From a bacterium (GTDB taxonomy: Bacteria; Bacillota_I; Bacilli_A; RF39; UBA660), in contig JAQXOT010000022.1 of NCBI GenBank assembly GCA_029099845.1, forward strand, positions 1-38,809: DNA of 38,809 nucleotides. Reading direction: 5' to 3'. A program made the position numbers and the translations under genes. The notes below the pieces were generated by a model. The model saw only the letters and a list, made by a program, of their open reading frames with translations. It made no database searches and was not told the DNA's origin. Positions within the stretch are counted from its first letter, which is position 1, and each line of letters opens with the position of its first letter. Below are positions 25,015-32,872 of this stretch, in pieces.

Positions 25015-26004
25015 ATGCATACGATAGATTTAGGAAAATATGATTATCGGACGGATTTAATTATTGAAAAAATTGATAATTTGAAAGATAGTGTTCATTA
25101 TGAAGAAAACAAAATTTTAGTTGATAATATAAAGAATTTAAATAATCAGTATATTACTATATCTTTCGATGATATTACTGATAAAAATAATTATAAAAAT
25201 GTTTTAGATATATTTGTTAAGGAATTAAAAAAAATATTAGCTGGTTATCTTAAAGAAAATAGCAAGATATTAGTAATTGGACTTGGAAATAGTAGATCAA
25301 CACCAGACTCTTTGGGACCGCTTGCTGTTGATAATGTTTTAGTAACAAGGCATTTATTTGATTTGGGAGATGTAGAAAGTGGTTATAAAAATGTTTGTTC
25401 ATTTAAACCACAGGTTACTGGAGTTACAGGAATAGAAACTAGTGAGGTAATTATTGGGCTTGTTGAAAGATTAAACATAGATTTAGTCATTGCGATTGAT
25501 GCATTGGCTTCTTCTTCTATTACAAGGGTTAATAGGACAATTCAGATTACGGATAGTGGAATTGCTCCAGGAAGTGGAGTTGGTAATAATCGACAAGAGT
25601 TATCATTAAAGACATTAGGAATTCCCGTTATTGCGATTGGAGTGCCTACTATTGTTGATGCGGCTACCATTGTTACAGATACAATTAAATATTTACTTAA
25701 ACAGTTAAGCTATAAAGTTGAAAATGTTGATAATGTTAAGGCTAAATTAATAAATGAAAAAACTTATGATTATAGTAAACAAGATGTTATTTTTAATGAT
25801 AAGGATAAAGAAAGGGTATTAGGAATGTTAGGAGGCCTTAATGATAATGAATTAAAGACATTGTTTTTAGAAGTCTTAACACCTGTTAATTATAATTTAA
25901 TGGTTACACCTAAAGAAATAGATTTTATGATGGAAAAAATGGGATTATTAATAGGAAATGGGATCAACAAAAGTTTACATAGTTCTTTTAATACGACAAA
26001 ATAA
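25015..26004 (+). CDS. gpr: germination protease (spore protease GPR)
   Basis: It degrades small acid-soluble spore proteins when spores germinate. Its 329 aa matches the A25 aspartic-type peptidase family: LGNSRSTPDSLGPLAVD, then LVIAIDALASSSITRVN and TDSGIAPGSGVGNNR, followed by GIPVIAIGVPTIVDA. The N-terminal YDYRTDLIIE resembles the RTDLAxEA site where the zymogen is self-processed. I chose ATG 25015 (AGGTGA upstream) over a GTG at 25006 lying inside that site. It is divergent from rpsT and 36 bp before spoIIP, as in Bacillus. No clear sigma-G promoter could be read with confidence. Confidence 0.95.
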   Translation: MHTIDLGKYDYRTDLIIEKIDNLKDSVHYEENKILVDNIKNLNNQYITISFDDITDKNNYKNVLDIFVKELKKILAGYLKENSKILVIGLGNSRSTPDSLGPLAVDNVLVTRHLFDLGDVESGYKNVCSFKPQVTGVTGIETSEVIIGLVERLNIDLVIAIDALASSSITRVNRTIQITDSGIAPGSGVGNNRQELSLKTLGIPVIAIGVPTIVDAATIVTDTIKYLLKQLSYKVENVDNVKAKLINEKTYDYSKQDVIFNDKDKERVLGMLGGLNDNELKTLFLEVLTPVNYNLMVTPKEIDFMMEKMGLLIGNGINKSLHSSFNTTK

Positions 26005-26040
26005 TTAATATTTAATCTATATATTAATATTGGTGATATT

Positions 26041-26946
26041 ATGAAGAAGAAATTTATTACGAGAAAGCAGCAAAGAAAAATACCTTTTAAATTTTTCTTT
26101 TTTTTCTTTTTTCTTTGTTTTGGTCTTTATCTTAGTTTTTTATTTTTAGATAAGAGTACAATAAAAATTACTGATGTTGAGGTAGCAAACTTTTTAGTAG
26201 CGGTATCTTTGAAAGAAAAAGTTTTTAGTGTTGAGGCAATAATTGAAAAAATAAAGCCAACTTCTTTTTTACAAAATAATTATGGTTATTCAAAAGAAAG
26301 CAAGAAAGAAATTCCCGTTATTAAGGAAGAAAACCCACTTATTTATATTTATAATTCACATCAAACAGAAGAATATCATCCCAGTAACTTTTTAGAATTT
26401 AGTGTTACACCAACAGTAATGGTGGCAGATTATATATTAGAAGATCTTTTTGAACAAAATGGTTTTTCTGTTATTGTTGAAGAACGGAGTATAAAAAATG
26501 TTTTAAAAGAAAATAATTGGAAATATGCATATAGTTATAAAGCAAGTCGTATTTTTATGGAGGATGTAGAAAAGAATAATCCCTCTTTAAGATACTTTAT
26601 AGATGTTCATCGGGATAGTTTAAGTAAAGATAAAACGACTGTTACAATCGGAGAAAAAGAATATGCTAAAACGATATTTTTGATTGGAATGGAAAATAGT
26701 AACTATGAAGAAAATCTTGAATTTACAGAAAAAATTAATAATAAAATTAATGAAAAGTATCCAGGCCTTTCTAAGGGAATATATAAGAAAGGAGGAATAG
26801 GTGTTAATGGTGTTTATAATCAGGATTTTTCAAATAGAGTAATTTTAATTGAAATTGGTGGTTATGAAAATTCTTTAACAGAAGTATTAAATTCTACATT
26901 AGCTTTTGCGGAATGCTTTATGGAGGTTATTAATGAAGAAATTTAA
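26041..26946 (+). CDS. spoIIP: stage II sporulation protein P
   Basis: SpoIIP is an N-acetylmuramoyl-L-alanine amidase and endopeptidase that thins septal peptidoglycan during engulfment, working with SpoIID and SpoIIM in the mother-cell membrane. This 301-aa version has a membrane anchor (about 18-37) and an extracytoplasmic catalytic domain with IYNSHQTEEY (zinc His), RYFIDVHRDSL (second His) and a late LIEIGGYENSL (Glu). GIYKKGGIGVNGVYNQDF matches the family's GVY.GVYNQDL block. The following gene overlaps its last 14 nt, so the two are coupled. spoIID and spoIIM are not in the window. Confidence 0.95.
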   Translation: MKKKFITRKQQRKIPFKFFFFFFFLCFGLYLSFLFLDKSTIKITDVEVANFLVAVSLKEKVFSVEAIIEKIKPTSFLQNNYGYSKESKKEIPVIKEENPLIYIYNSHQTEEYHPSNFLEFSVTPTVMVADYILEDLFEQNGFSVIVEERSIKNVLKENNWKYAYSYKASRIFMEDVEKNNPSLRYFIDVHRDSLSKDKTTVTIGEKEYAKTIFLIGMENSNYEENLEFTEKINNKINEKYPGLSKGIYKKGGIGVNGVYNQDFSNRVILIEIGGYENSLTEVLNSTLAFAECFMEVINEEI

Positions 26947-27259
26947 TAGGATTTGGGAATTTTTTTTAGTTGTTATGGTAATTCTATTTTTGGTTATATA
27001 TATTGGACAAGGAACAGGCTATTATCAAGTGGGGGAAAATAGAAAGGCAACTTTAACGAGTGATGCAATTAAAAGATTTGAAGATGATGTTAAAGAGGGA
27101 AAAGATATTATTGCAAGTAATTATTTAGTTAAAGAAAAAAATTATAATAATAATATTTCAATTATGGGTATGAAAATATCAGAAATTATTGAGAAGGGGT
27201 TTAATAAATTTATAAATTTTATTTTTAAAGAATTAGAAAATGTTGTTAAGGGGAAATAA
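26933..27259 (+). CDS. small membrane protein in the yqxA position after spoIIP
   Basis: This 108-aa protein has one N-terminal membrane helix (about 8-27) and a short basic/acidic outer or cytoplasmic domain. In Bacillus the gene after spoIIP is yqxA (DUF3679), a protein of similar size and topology; the GQGTGYYQVGENRKA stretch after the helix is at the place of the YqxA helix-proximal motif, but identity is low, so I leave the symbol empty. I chose ATG 26933 (GGAGGT upstream) over an ATG at 26906. It is translationally coupled to spoIIP and presumably sporulation-related. lepA, next in Bacillus, is absent here. Confidence 0.72.
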   Translation: MKKFNRIWEFFLVVMVILFLVIYIGQGTGYYQVGENRKATLTSDAIKRFEDDVKEGKDIIASNYLVKEKNYNNNISIMGMKISEIIEKGFNKFINFIFKELENVVKGK

Positions 27260-27287
27260 AAATAAAGATTTTTTATTTCTTTTTTTT
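27253..27287 (+). terminator. intrinsic terminator after the gpr-spoIIP unit
   Basis: GAAATAAA (27253-27260) pairs with TTTATTTC (27272-27279), then a T run. All A-T pairs but one per arm, so modest strength. Confidence 0.5.
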
Positions 27288-27315
27288 GACCCATATAGTA
27301 TAATGTCAATAGAAT
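27286..27315 (+). promoter_or_regulatory. promoter of the helical-repeat/alkD operon
   Basis: TTGACC, an 18-bp spacer and TAGAAT (27310-27315); a TATAAT at 27299-27304 is an alternative -10. The gene starts at 27331. Confidence 0.5.
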
Positions 27316-27330
27316 AAGGGTGATTGGATT

Positions 27331-27960
27331 ATGCCAAAACGTAATGTGATGCTAGATAGTTTATTATATGTATTAAATAATTTACAAACGGATATTAGCA
27401 ATAATTTAAATGAAATATCGATGGAACGAAAAAGGCGTGAATACCGTGATGATATATTACAGTTATCAGCAGATGATGTTTTACTACTGGCTACTTATTT
27501 TACTAATTCTAATGATGCTTTTAAAGAGAGATTTTTAGAATTATTACATACTACTTATAATGATAAAGATCTTGAAGAAAAGTTTATGGAGGAGTTTAAA
27601 AATTTGTATTTTTTAGGCAAGTCTAATTTAACAAATATTACACAATATGGGGCAGCGAAAAGGGTAGTAATGGATTTTATAAATAAACTAAAAGATCAAG
27701 CTATTAGTGAAAAAAGATTGGATGAAATAAAAGAAAAAGAACTAGCAGGACAACTTTTTATCGTTAAAAAACTGATTAAATATTATTTGGCTAGCCCAGG
27801 GAGTATTGAAGTTAAAAATATTGATGAGTTTTTGATGATGTTTGATGTTATTGGAGTTAATGAAAAATTTAAAAATAATGCTTTATGTGTTGCAATAGAA
27901 AATAATGTTAAGTTTTATAATAGCACTCTTAGGAGAAAGAAGAAAAATAGTGAGATTTAA
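27331..27960 (+). CDS. unknown helical protein, 209 aa
   Basis: I do not recognise this protein. It is soluble, charged and almost entirely helical, with Lys/Arg-rich N- and C-terminal ends (MERKRREYRDD; RRKKKNSEI). No catalytic motif or cysteine pattern is seen. It starts at ATG 27331, about 10 nt after AGGGTGAT. It is the first gene of a four-gene unit ending in an AlkD-type protein, with only 20 bp to the next start. A nucleic-acid-binding or scaffolding role would fit its charge but is not shown. Confidence 0.75.
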   Translation: MPKRNVMLDSLLYVLNNLQTDISNNLNEISMERKRREYRDDILQLSADDVLLLATYFTNSNDAFKERFLELLHTTYNDKDLEEKFMEEFKNLYFLGKSNLTNITQYGAAKRVVMDFINKLKDQAISEKRLDEIKEKELAGQLFIVKKLIKYYLASPGSIEVKNIDEFLMMFDVIGVNEKFKNNALCVAIENNVKFYNSTLRRKKKNSEI

Positions 27961-27980
27961 TTAAGAAGGGATTGATATTT

Positions 27981-29795
27981 GTGATGGAGCAAGAACAGTT
28001 AGTAAGCATTTTACAAAAGTTTGTTGCGAAGAACAAAAGACAGCTAGAAAAATATAAGCGTTTTCAAGATCAGATGATTAATGAAAAAGAAGAGGCAGTA
28101 AAAAAGATTACAGAGGACATTAAAAATATTGTTGAAGTTGATTTTTCTTTAATTGAAGGGCTAGTTAATTCTTTTTTAATAGCAAATGAGGAAAAAAAGG
28201 CGATGCTTAATGAATTAAAACTAGTAATTCAGTTAATATCTTTAAATGTTTCAGATGGTACTACTTTGAATTTAAACTCTAAACAAACTTCTTCAATTAA
28301 TAGTTTCTTAAAAAATGCTAATAATTATCTTGCAGATTGGAAAAAGTTTTGGGAAAATAATCATGCTGATATGGAAAAAGTGCAGGATAGTACTAAAATG
28401 TGTAAAAAAATTCTTCGATCACTAAGTAATCCTAAGAATATGAGTTTTATTACTGATACGTTAGTTTTAGATGATATTTTTGATAAAGTGGGGGTTACTT
28501 TAGAAGATAGAAATGATATGTATCAGTTTATATTGAAATATAATAGAAAAATTTTTGATTATAAAACGGGAAATTGTAATGTCCGTGAGTTAGAAGCATT
28601 AGGAAAAATAGATCCAGCTAAATTAAAAGATATCTTTTTTAGTTTTGGGTATGATTTTTCAAAGCTAGCTAGTGATATTCAGGAAAATATTATTGAAAGA
28701 GCGACTGTTAGTAATATAAGTTCTGTGTTTTCAAGTTTAGCAAATAATGGTTATCAGTTAGATATTAATAATGATCAGTATTTATTGATGTCTTTATTAG
28801 TTGAGGGGGATGCTAGTATTATTAACAGGATAAGTAGTATGGCTTTTTCTAAGGGATTAGCTCCGCATGAAGTATTACAGATTGGAAGTATTTTGATTAA
28901 GCAGTCAAGAAGTAAAGTTCGTAGTAGCAGGGCTTATGAGAGATTTAGAATAGATGACGATTTAGAAAAAGGTTTAAAAATAGTTGGGGCAGCGGATGAC
29001 TTTGTAAATAATGTTGAAGAATTAGGTAAATGGGGGTTTTCTGTTAGATATGTTTATGATCGCTATAAATATGTGCTTAGTTCGTCTAATGATGTTTTAC
29101 GACATAATTTAAATTTGTTTAGAGATTATGGCTTTTCCTTAAAAAGTGAGAAAAATAAGTTATGTTCTGGGGTTATGGCAGCTCTTCTTGGGTATAATAC
29201 CGTGGAAGTAATTGATCGGTTTCTAGAAGTACATCCTTTAGCTATTAATTATCTTAGAAATAATTTAAGTGTATTGCGCCAAATAAAAAATTTGGATGAT
29301 TTAGTATTTTATAAGCTATATTATTCTTATAAACATCAAGGTAGTGAAGAGGCATTTATTAAAATTATTACTAATGATGATGAAGTATTATGCATGCAAG
29401 GTGAGGTGGGTGGTTTATCATCAATTTATATGGAAGGTTATGCTGGTATTAATGAAGATAATAAACTTCTTGCAACTGAAGCTTTTAAGCCAACTTACAG
29501 TAGAGATTATTATTCTTTAATAAAAAATAAAATTGATAAAGAAATCATGGCTTCAATCTTTGATAATGATTATGTTCAGTATGTAAATAAATATTCTGAT
29601 AAAAATGAACCATTACTTTATGATTTTGATGGAATAAGGATATCAAAAATGAAAACTTTACGTGTTTTTGATACTTTACTTAGCGTGGGAGTAATTCCAA
29701 GTGATGAGAGTTTCTTATTTGCTCTTTTATATAATACAATTATTACTCGTGTGGATTATGATAAACTAGTTAAAATGGTAAAATTAGAAAGTTAG
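27981..29795 (+). CDS. large helical-repeat protein, unknown function
   Basis: This protein of about 604 aa is unrecognised. Its first 70 residues are a charged coiled coil (LQKFVAKNKRQLEKYKRFQD). From about residue 150 it looks built of repeated helix pairs with the pattern hydrophobic-xx-hydrophobic-G-F/Y/L, such as FFSFGYDFSKLASDI, SMAFSKGLAPHEVLQIG, ELGKWGFSVRYVYDRY and LFRDYGFSLKSEKNK, spaced roughly 30-40 residues, resembling mTERF-like or other alpha-solenoid repeats. There is no membrane segment. AAGAAGGG lies 10 nt before GTG 27981, which I use; ATG 27984 is nearly equal. It lies between the 209-aa unknown and a short protein of the same repeat type. Confidence 0.72.
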   Translation: MMEQEQLVSILQKFVAKNKRQLEKYKRFQDQMINEKEEAVKKITEDIKNIVEVDFSLIEGLVNSFLIANEEKKAMLNELKLVIQLISLNVSDGTTLNLNSKQTSSINSFLKNANNYLADWKKFWENNHADMEKVQDSTKMCKKILRSLSNPKNMSFITDTLVLDDIFDKVGVTLEDRNDMYQFILKYNRKIFDYKTGNCNVRELEALGKIDPAKLKDIFFSFGYDFSKLASDIQENIIERATVSNISSVFSSLANNGYQLDINNDQYLLMSLLVEGDASIINRISSMAFSKGLAPHEVLQIGSILIKQSRSKVRSSRAYERFRIDDDLEKGLKIVGAADDFVNNVEELGKWGFSVRYVYDRYKYVLSSSNDVLRHNLNLFRDYGFSLKSEKNKLCSGVMAALLGYNTVEVIDRFLEVHPLAINYLRNNLSVLRQIKNLDDLVFYKLYYSYKHQGSEEAFIKIITNDDEVLCMQGEVGGLSSIYMEGYAGINEDNKLLATEAFKPTYSRDYYSLIKNKIDKEIMASIFDNDYVQYVNKYSDKNEPLLYDFDGIRISKMKTLRVFDTLLSVGVIPSDESFLFALLYNTIITRVDYDKLVKMVKLES

Positions 29796-29804
29796 GTGAT
29801 AATT

Positions 29805-30092
29805 TTGGATTTTCTAAAAGATTTTGGTATTACTGATGAGATTATTTATCGAATAGAAATGGCTAATGATCGTGCCTTAGTTTTTAGTTTTATTTGTGCT
29901 AAAGATAAAGTTTGTAAAAATATTGAATATTTTCGAAGTATTGGAATAGAAGTTATAGAATTATTGCTGATATATAGATTGGAATTATTTTTAAATGATT
30001 TAGATAAGATAAAAAGTTCTTTTGCAAATTATGATATTAAAACTTTAGTACAATTAATTAATGAGGATATAAATGCAGTTAACTTATTATAA
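29805..30092 (+). CDS. small helical-repeat protein, 95 aa
   Basis: I do not recognise this protein. A TTG at 29805 is the best start, with AGGTGAT 6 nt upstream. Phrases such as LKDFGITDEIIYRIEMA and IEYFRSIGIEVIELLLIY repeat the helix-G-I/F-helix pattern of the larger upstream protein, so it may be a truncated or stand-alone relative. It is soluble, with no catalytic motif. The stop overlaps the start of the next (AlkD-like) gene by 20 nt, so the two are translationally coupled. Confidence 0.7.
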   Translation: MDFLKDFGITDEIIYRIEMANDRALVFSFICAKDKVCKNIEYFRSIGIEVIELLLIYRLELFLNDLDKIKSSFANYDIKTLVQLINEDINAVNLL

Positions 30093-30792
30093 AGAGTGGA
30101 ATCAAAATAATTACAATACTTTTATAGCTAGTTTGATGGATTTTAAAGATATTAAGTATTTAGAATTTAATAAAAAGATTATTTTTACTAAATATGAGAT
30201 GATGGGAATTAGGGTAGGAGAAGTTAGGAAGATAGCTAAAGAACTTAGTAAAAGTAATTTTACTAGTTTTTTAGATTGCAATTATAATTTCTATTTTGAG
30301 GAATTATTAATTCGTGGAATATTATTATCTTATATAAAAGATTATAATGAGTTTGTTTTATATTTAGATAGATTTGTTGGGTTAATTGATAATTGGGCAA
30401 TATGTGATATGGCTTTATCTAGTTATAAGATTATTTTAAAAAATAGAAGCAATTTTATTAATAAAATTTTAGAGTATCTTTCTACAAACAAAGAATTTAT
30501 TGTAAGGGCTGGAGTTATATTTTTACTTGATTATTATTTAGTTGATGAATATATAGATGAGGTATTTAAAATAATTAATAGTATTAATTTTAGAGCTTAT
30601 TATGTTGATATGGCAATTGCTTGGCTTATTAGTGTTAGTTTTGTTAAGTATAAAGATAAGACAATTGAATTTTTAGATAATACTAATTTAGATAAAGAAA
30701 TTATTAGGATGGCTGTTCAAAAAATAAGGGATTCAAAAAGAGTAGATAATTATGATAAAGATTATGTATTAAAGTATAAACATATTGAATAA
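30073..30792 (+). CDS. AlkD-type DNA alkylation repair protein
   Basis: This 239-aa HEAT-like repeat protein is of the AlkC/AlkD DNA glycosylase family, which removes alkylated purines from DNA. Family blocks are GIRVGEVRKIAKEL, FEELLIRGILLSYI, LIDNWAICDMA (with W and D at the lesion-recognition position), EFIVRAGVIFLLDYYL and the AYYVDMAIAWLISVSFVKY stretch with the conserved Tyr/Trp. Length fits. It starts at ATG 30073 behind GAGGAT, inside the previous gene's end. It is last in the operon and followed by a strong bidirectional terminator. Confidence 0.9.
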   Translation: MQLTYYKEWNQNNYNTFIASLMDFKDIKYLEFNKKIIFTKYEMMGIRVGEVRKIAKELSKSNFTSFLDCNYNFYFEELLIRGILLSYIKDYNEFVLYLDRFVGLIDNWAICDMALSSYKIILKNRSNFINKILEYLSTNKEFIVRAGVIFLLDYYLVDEYIDEVFKIINSINFRAYYVDMAIAWLISVSFVKYKDKTIEFLDNTNLDKEIIRMAVQKIRDSKRVDNYDKDYVLKYKHIE

Positions 30793-30851
30793 AAGTACTT
30801 GTTGGAGTTTAATTATTTTGATTTAATAATAAATAAAAATAGGCAAAAAAG

Positions 30852-30880
30852 AAAAGTAGTAAATATTTACTACTTTTTTG
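30852..30880. terminator. bidirectional terminator (perfect palindrome)
   Basis: A 26-bp perfect palindrome (30852-30877, arms AAAAGTAGTAAAT) with A and T tracts lies between the convergent AlkD-like gene and the lipoprotein gene. Confidence 0.85.
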
Positions 30881-30883
30881 GTT

Positions 30884-31759
30884 TTATTGATATAATTCTT
30901 GTTTTATTAGTTCTAAGTTTTCATTCATAATTGATAAATAATCTTTTTTTTCAGAACGTTCACTATCAGAAATAATATCTAATTTGTGAAGACTTAGTAT
31001 TTTTACATCATTGTAGTTGGCTATTATATCATTAGCATTATCACTAGGTGAGTTGCCTTTAAAATTATATATATAACTTATTTTTTTGTTGGCAATTAAA
31101 TTTTTTACGTCACTTAAGGTTTTATCAGAGGCATCTTTATCAATGCAGTAAACTTCTAAACCAAATTTTTCTAAGAATTTTAAGGCTGAATTGTCAACAA
31201 TAATAATTTTTTCATTAGTATTTTCAATAGTAAGACGATAATCAGCATCAAGTTCTGAAAGATTAATTTTTAAAGTTTCATACTTTTCTTCAATTTCTTC
31301 TTTTAAAACATTACTGGTAATATATTCTTCCAAACCAAGACGAATATTTTGAGCCATCATTAGAAGTGATGATGGATTAAGCCATAATTCTTCAGGAGAG
31401 TAATTAGTTTCTAAAACATAGGTACTATCGATTATTTTTAGATCTTTATTTAGTTCTAGTAGGTCGATTGCTAATTCTCTTTCTTTTTCAATTAAACCAT
31501 TGTATATAAATAAATCCTTTTTACTAAAATCCTTTTTTTGTTTTTCACTAATATTATAATTGTCTATATCAACACCGTCTGGATAGATAGATGATATTGT
31601 TGCATGTTCTGAATATAGATTTTTCGTAACATATTCATTTGGATAATTAGTAACTATAATATCAATGTTTTCCATATCATCAGTAGTACATCCTGTAGTT
31701 AATAAAGCTCCAATTATTATTGTAACTAATAAAATATTATACTTTAGTAATTTTTTCAT
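30884..31759 (-). CDS. ZnuA-like substrate-binding lipoprotein lacking metal histidines
   Basis: This 291-aa lipoprotein has a signal peptide ending in a lipobox, LLTTGC (C24). Its layout matches zinc/manganese cluster-9 binding proteins (ZnuA/TroA): IYPDGVDIDNYN (61-69) where family members have DPHxYE, FIYNGLIEKE, ELWLNPSSL (124-131) where they have HxWLDP, IIIVDNSALKFLEKFGLEV where they have SHxAFxY, and a C-terminal lobe. All three metal-binding histidines are replaced, by D/I, E and N. No ABC permease or ATPase is adjacent. It may bind another ligand or act as an accessory protein. It starts at 31759 with AAGGAG upstream and overlaps the end of yidD by 4 nt. Confidence 0.75.
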   Translation of the reverse strand: MKKLLKYNILLVTIIIGALLTTGCTTDDMENIDIIVTNYPNEYVTKNLYSEHATISSIYPDGVDIDNYNISEKQKKDFSKKDLFIYNGLIEKERELAIDLLELNKDLKIIDSTYVLETNYSPEELWLNPSSLLMMAQNIRLGLEEYITSNVLKEEIEEKYETLKINLSELDADYRLTIENTNEKIIIVDNSALKFLEKFGLEVYCIDKDASDKTLSDVKNLIANKKISYIYNFKGNSPSDNANDIIANYNDVKILSLHKLDIISDSERSEKKDYLSIMNENLELIKQELYQ

Positions 31760-31977
31760 TTTTTCTCCTTGATTGGTACAGGGTCATAGCCATATGTTCC
31801 AAAAGGGTTGCATTTAAGAATTCTTTTAATAGTTAAATAACTTCCTTTTATAGTTCCATATGTTTCTAATGCTTCAATAGCATAATTTGAACAAGTTGGA
31901 ATATGACGACAAGAATTATGACAGGATAGAGGCATTTTTTGATATATTTTTATAAGAAAAATTAAAATTTTTTTCAT
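31756..31977 (-). CDS. yidD: membrane protein insertion efficiency factor YidD
   Basis: This small 73-aa peripheral membrane protein assists YidC-mediated insertion. The family core is present: an amphipathic N-terminal helix KKILIFLIKIYQKM, then CRHIPTCSNYAIEALETYG, a long helix and ILKCNPFGTYGYDPVP. It has an additional CHNSC stretch before the core. The ATG has no good ribosome binding site (only a distant AAAGGAT), but the N terminus aligns well with the family. The usual yidD neighbours (rnpA, yidC) are absent; instead it is coupled by an ATGA overlap to the lipoprotein gene. Confidence 0.93.
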   Translation of the reverse strand: MKKILIFLIKIYQKMPLSCHNSCRHIPTCSNYAIEALETYGTIKGSYLTIKRILKCNPFGTYGYDPVPIKEKK

Positions 31978-32068
31978 ATATGTTGACCGTTTTATGACTA
32001 TCCTTTCCTGTAATTTTTTATTTTATCTTGCACAATAAGTTTACTATAATTTAAATAAAATAGCAATT

Positions 32069-32105
32069 ATAAGTATACTAATTTCATTAATTTTGTTATA
32101 CTTAT
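32069..32105. promoter_or_regulatory. inverted repeat over the rnc promoter region
   Basis: ATAAGTATA (32069-32077) and TATACTTAT (32097-32105) form a 9-bp inverted repeat 19 bp apart. The right arm contains the TATACT -10 (with upstream TGT) of rnc. It may be an operator or simply two opposed -10 boxes in a divergent promoter region. Confidence 0.4.
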
Positions 32106-32119
32106 CATGGTGATGCAAT

Positions 32120-32785
32120 GTGGAAGAATTATTTAAAAAAATAAATATAAAACCAAAAGATATTAGTCTTTATGTAACGGCTTTTTCACATAGTAGTTAT
32201 GCTAATGAACATAAAGCAAAGGGAGATTATGAGAGACTTGAGTTTTTAGGAGATTCTGTTGTTGATTTAGCAATCGCTGATTATTTATATTCACATAATT
32301 TTGATAATGAGGGCGAGATGACAAAAATTAGAGCGAGCTATGTGTGTGAAAATGCTTTATATGAATATTCTATGGCTTTAGGTTTAAATAAATATATTAG
32401 AGTTGGACATGGTGAGGAAAAAGAAGGGGGACAATATAAAAAAGCAATTGTTGCAGATATATTTGAAGCTTTAATGGGAGCCATTTATTTAGATTTAGGT
32501 TATGCTACGGCTAGAAAAACGGTGTTAAATATAATAGTTCCTTATATTGAAGATCCTAATATTACTTTTTTTAGTGATTATAAGAGTGCACTACAAGAAT
32601 ATGTTCAAACGGAACAAAAGAGTGTTTTATATGATTTAGTTTTAGAAACTGGGCCTGCACATGATCGAACATTTACAGTAGAAGCTAAAATAGATAATAT
32701 CGTATATGGTGTTGGAACCGGTGGCTCTAAAAAAGATGCTGAACAGGAAGCCGCAAAAGAGGCTTTAAAAAAATTAGCAGTTTAG
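32120..32785 (+). CDS. rnc: ribonuclease III
   Basis: This double-strand-specific endoribonuclease processes rRNA precursors and structured RNAs. Its 221 aa has an N-terminal nuclease domain with ERLEFLGDSVVDL (metal ligands E, D) and the later DIFEALMGAIYLD (second metal-binding Asp/Glu), and a C-terminal double-stranded RNA binding domain (about 153-219: DYKSALQEYVQ, GSKKDAEQEAAKEALKK). It starts at GTG 32120 behind GGTGAT. No acpP, smc or ftsY is next to it, unlike Bacillus; an RNase J-family gene follows with its own promoter. Confidence 0.96.
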   Translation: MEELFKKINIKPKDISLYVTAFSHSSYANEHKAKGDYERLEFLGDSVVDLAIADYLYSHNFDNEGEMTKIRASYVCENALYEYSMALGLNKYIRVGHGEEKEGGQYKKAIVADIFEALMGAIYLDLGYATARKTVLNIIVPYIEDPNITFFSDYKSALQEYVQTEQKSVLYDLVLETGPAHDRTFTVEAKIDNIVYGVGTGGSKKDAEQEAAKEALKKLAV

Positions 32786-32787
32786 AT

Positions 32788-32816
32788 TTGTATTTTATTT
32801 AAACTAGTGGTATAAT
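32788..32816 (+). promoter_or_regulatory. sigma-A type promoter of the RNase J-like gene
   Basis: TTGTAT, a 17-bp spacer and TATAAT (32811-32816) lie just after the rnc stop. Confidence 0.6.
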
Positions 32817-32872
32817 TGTTTATGCTCTTTAGAAATATGTAAGTCTTTTTAAATATTATGAAAGGAGAAATT

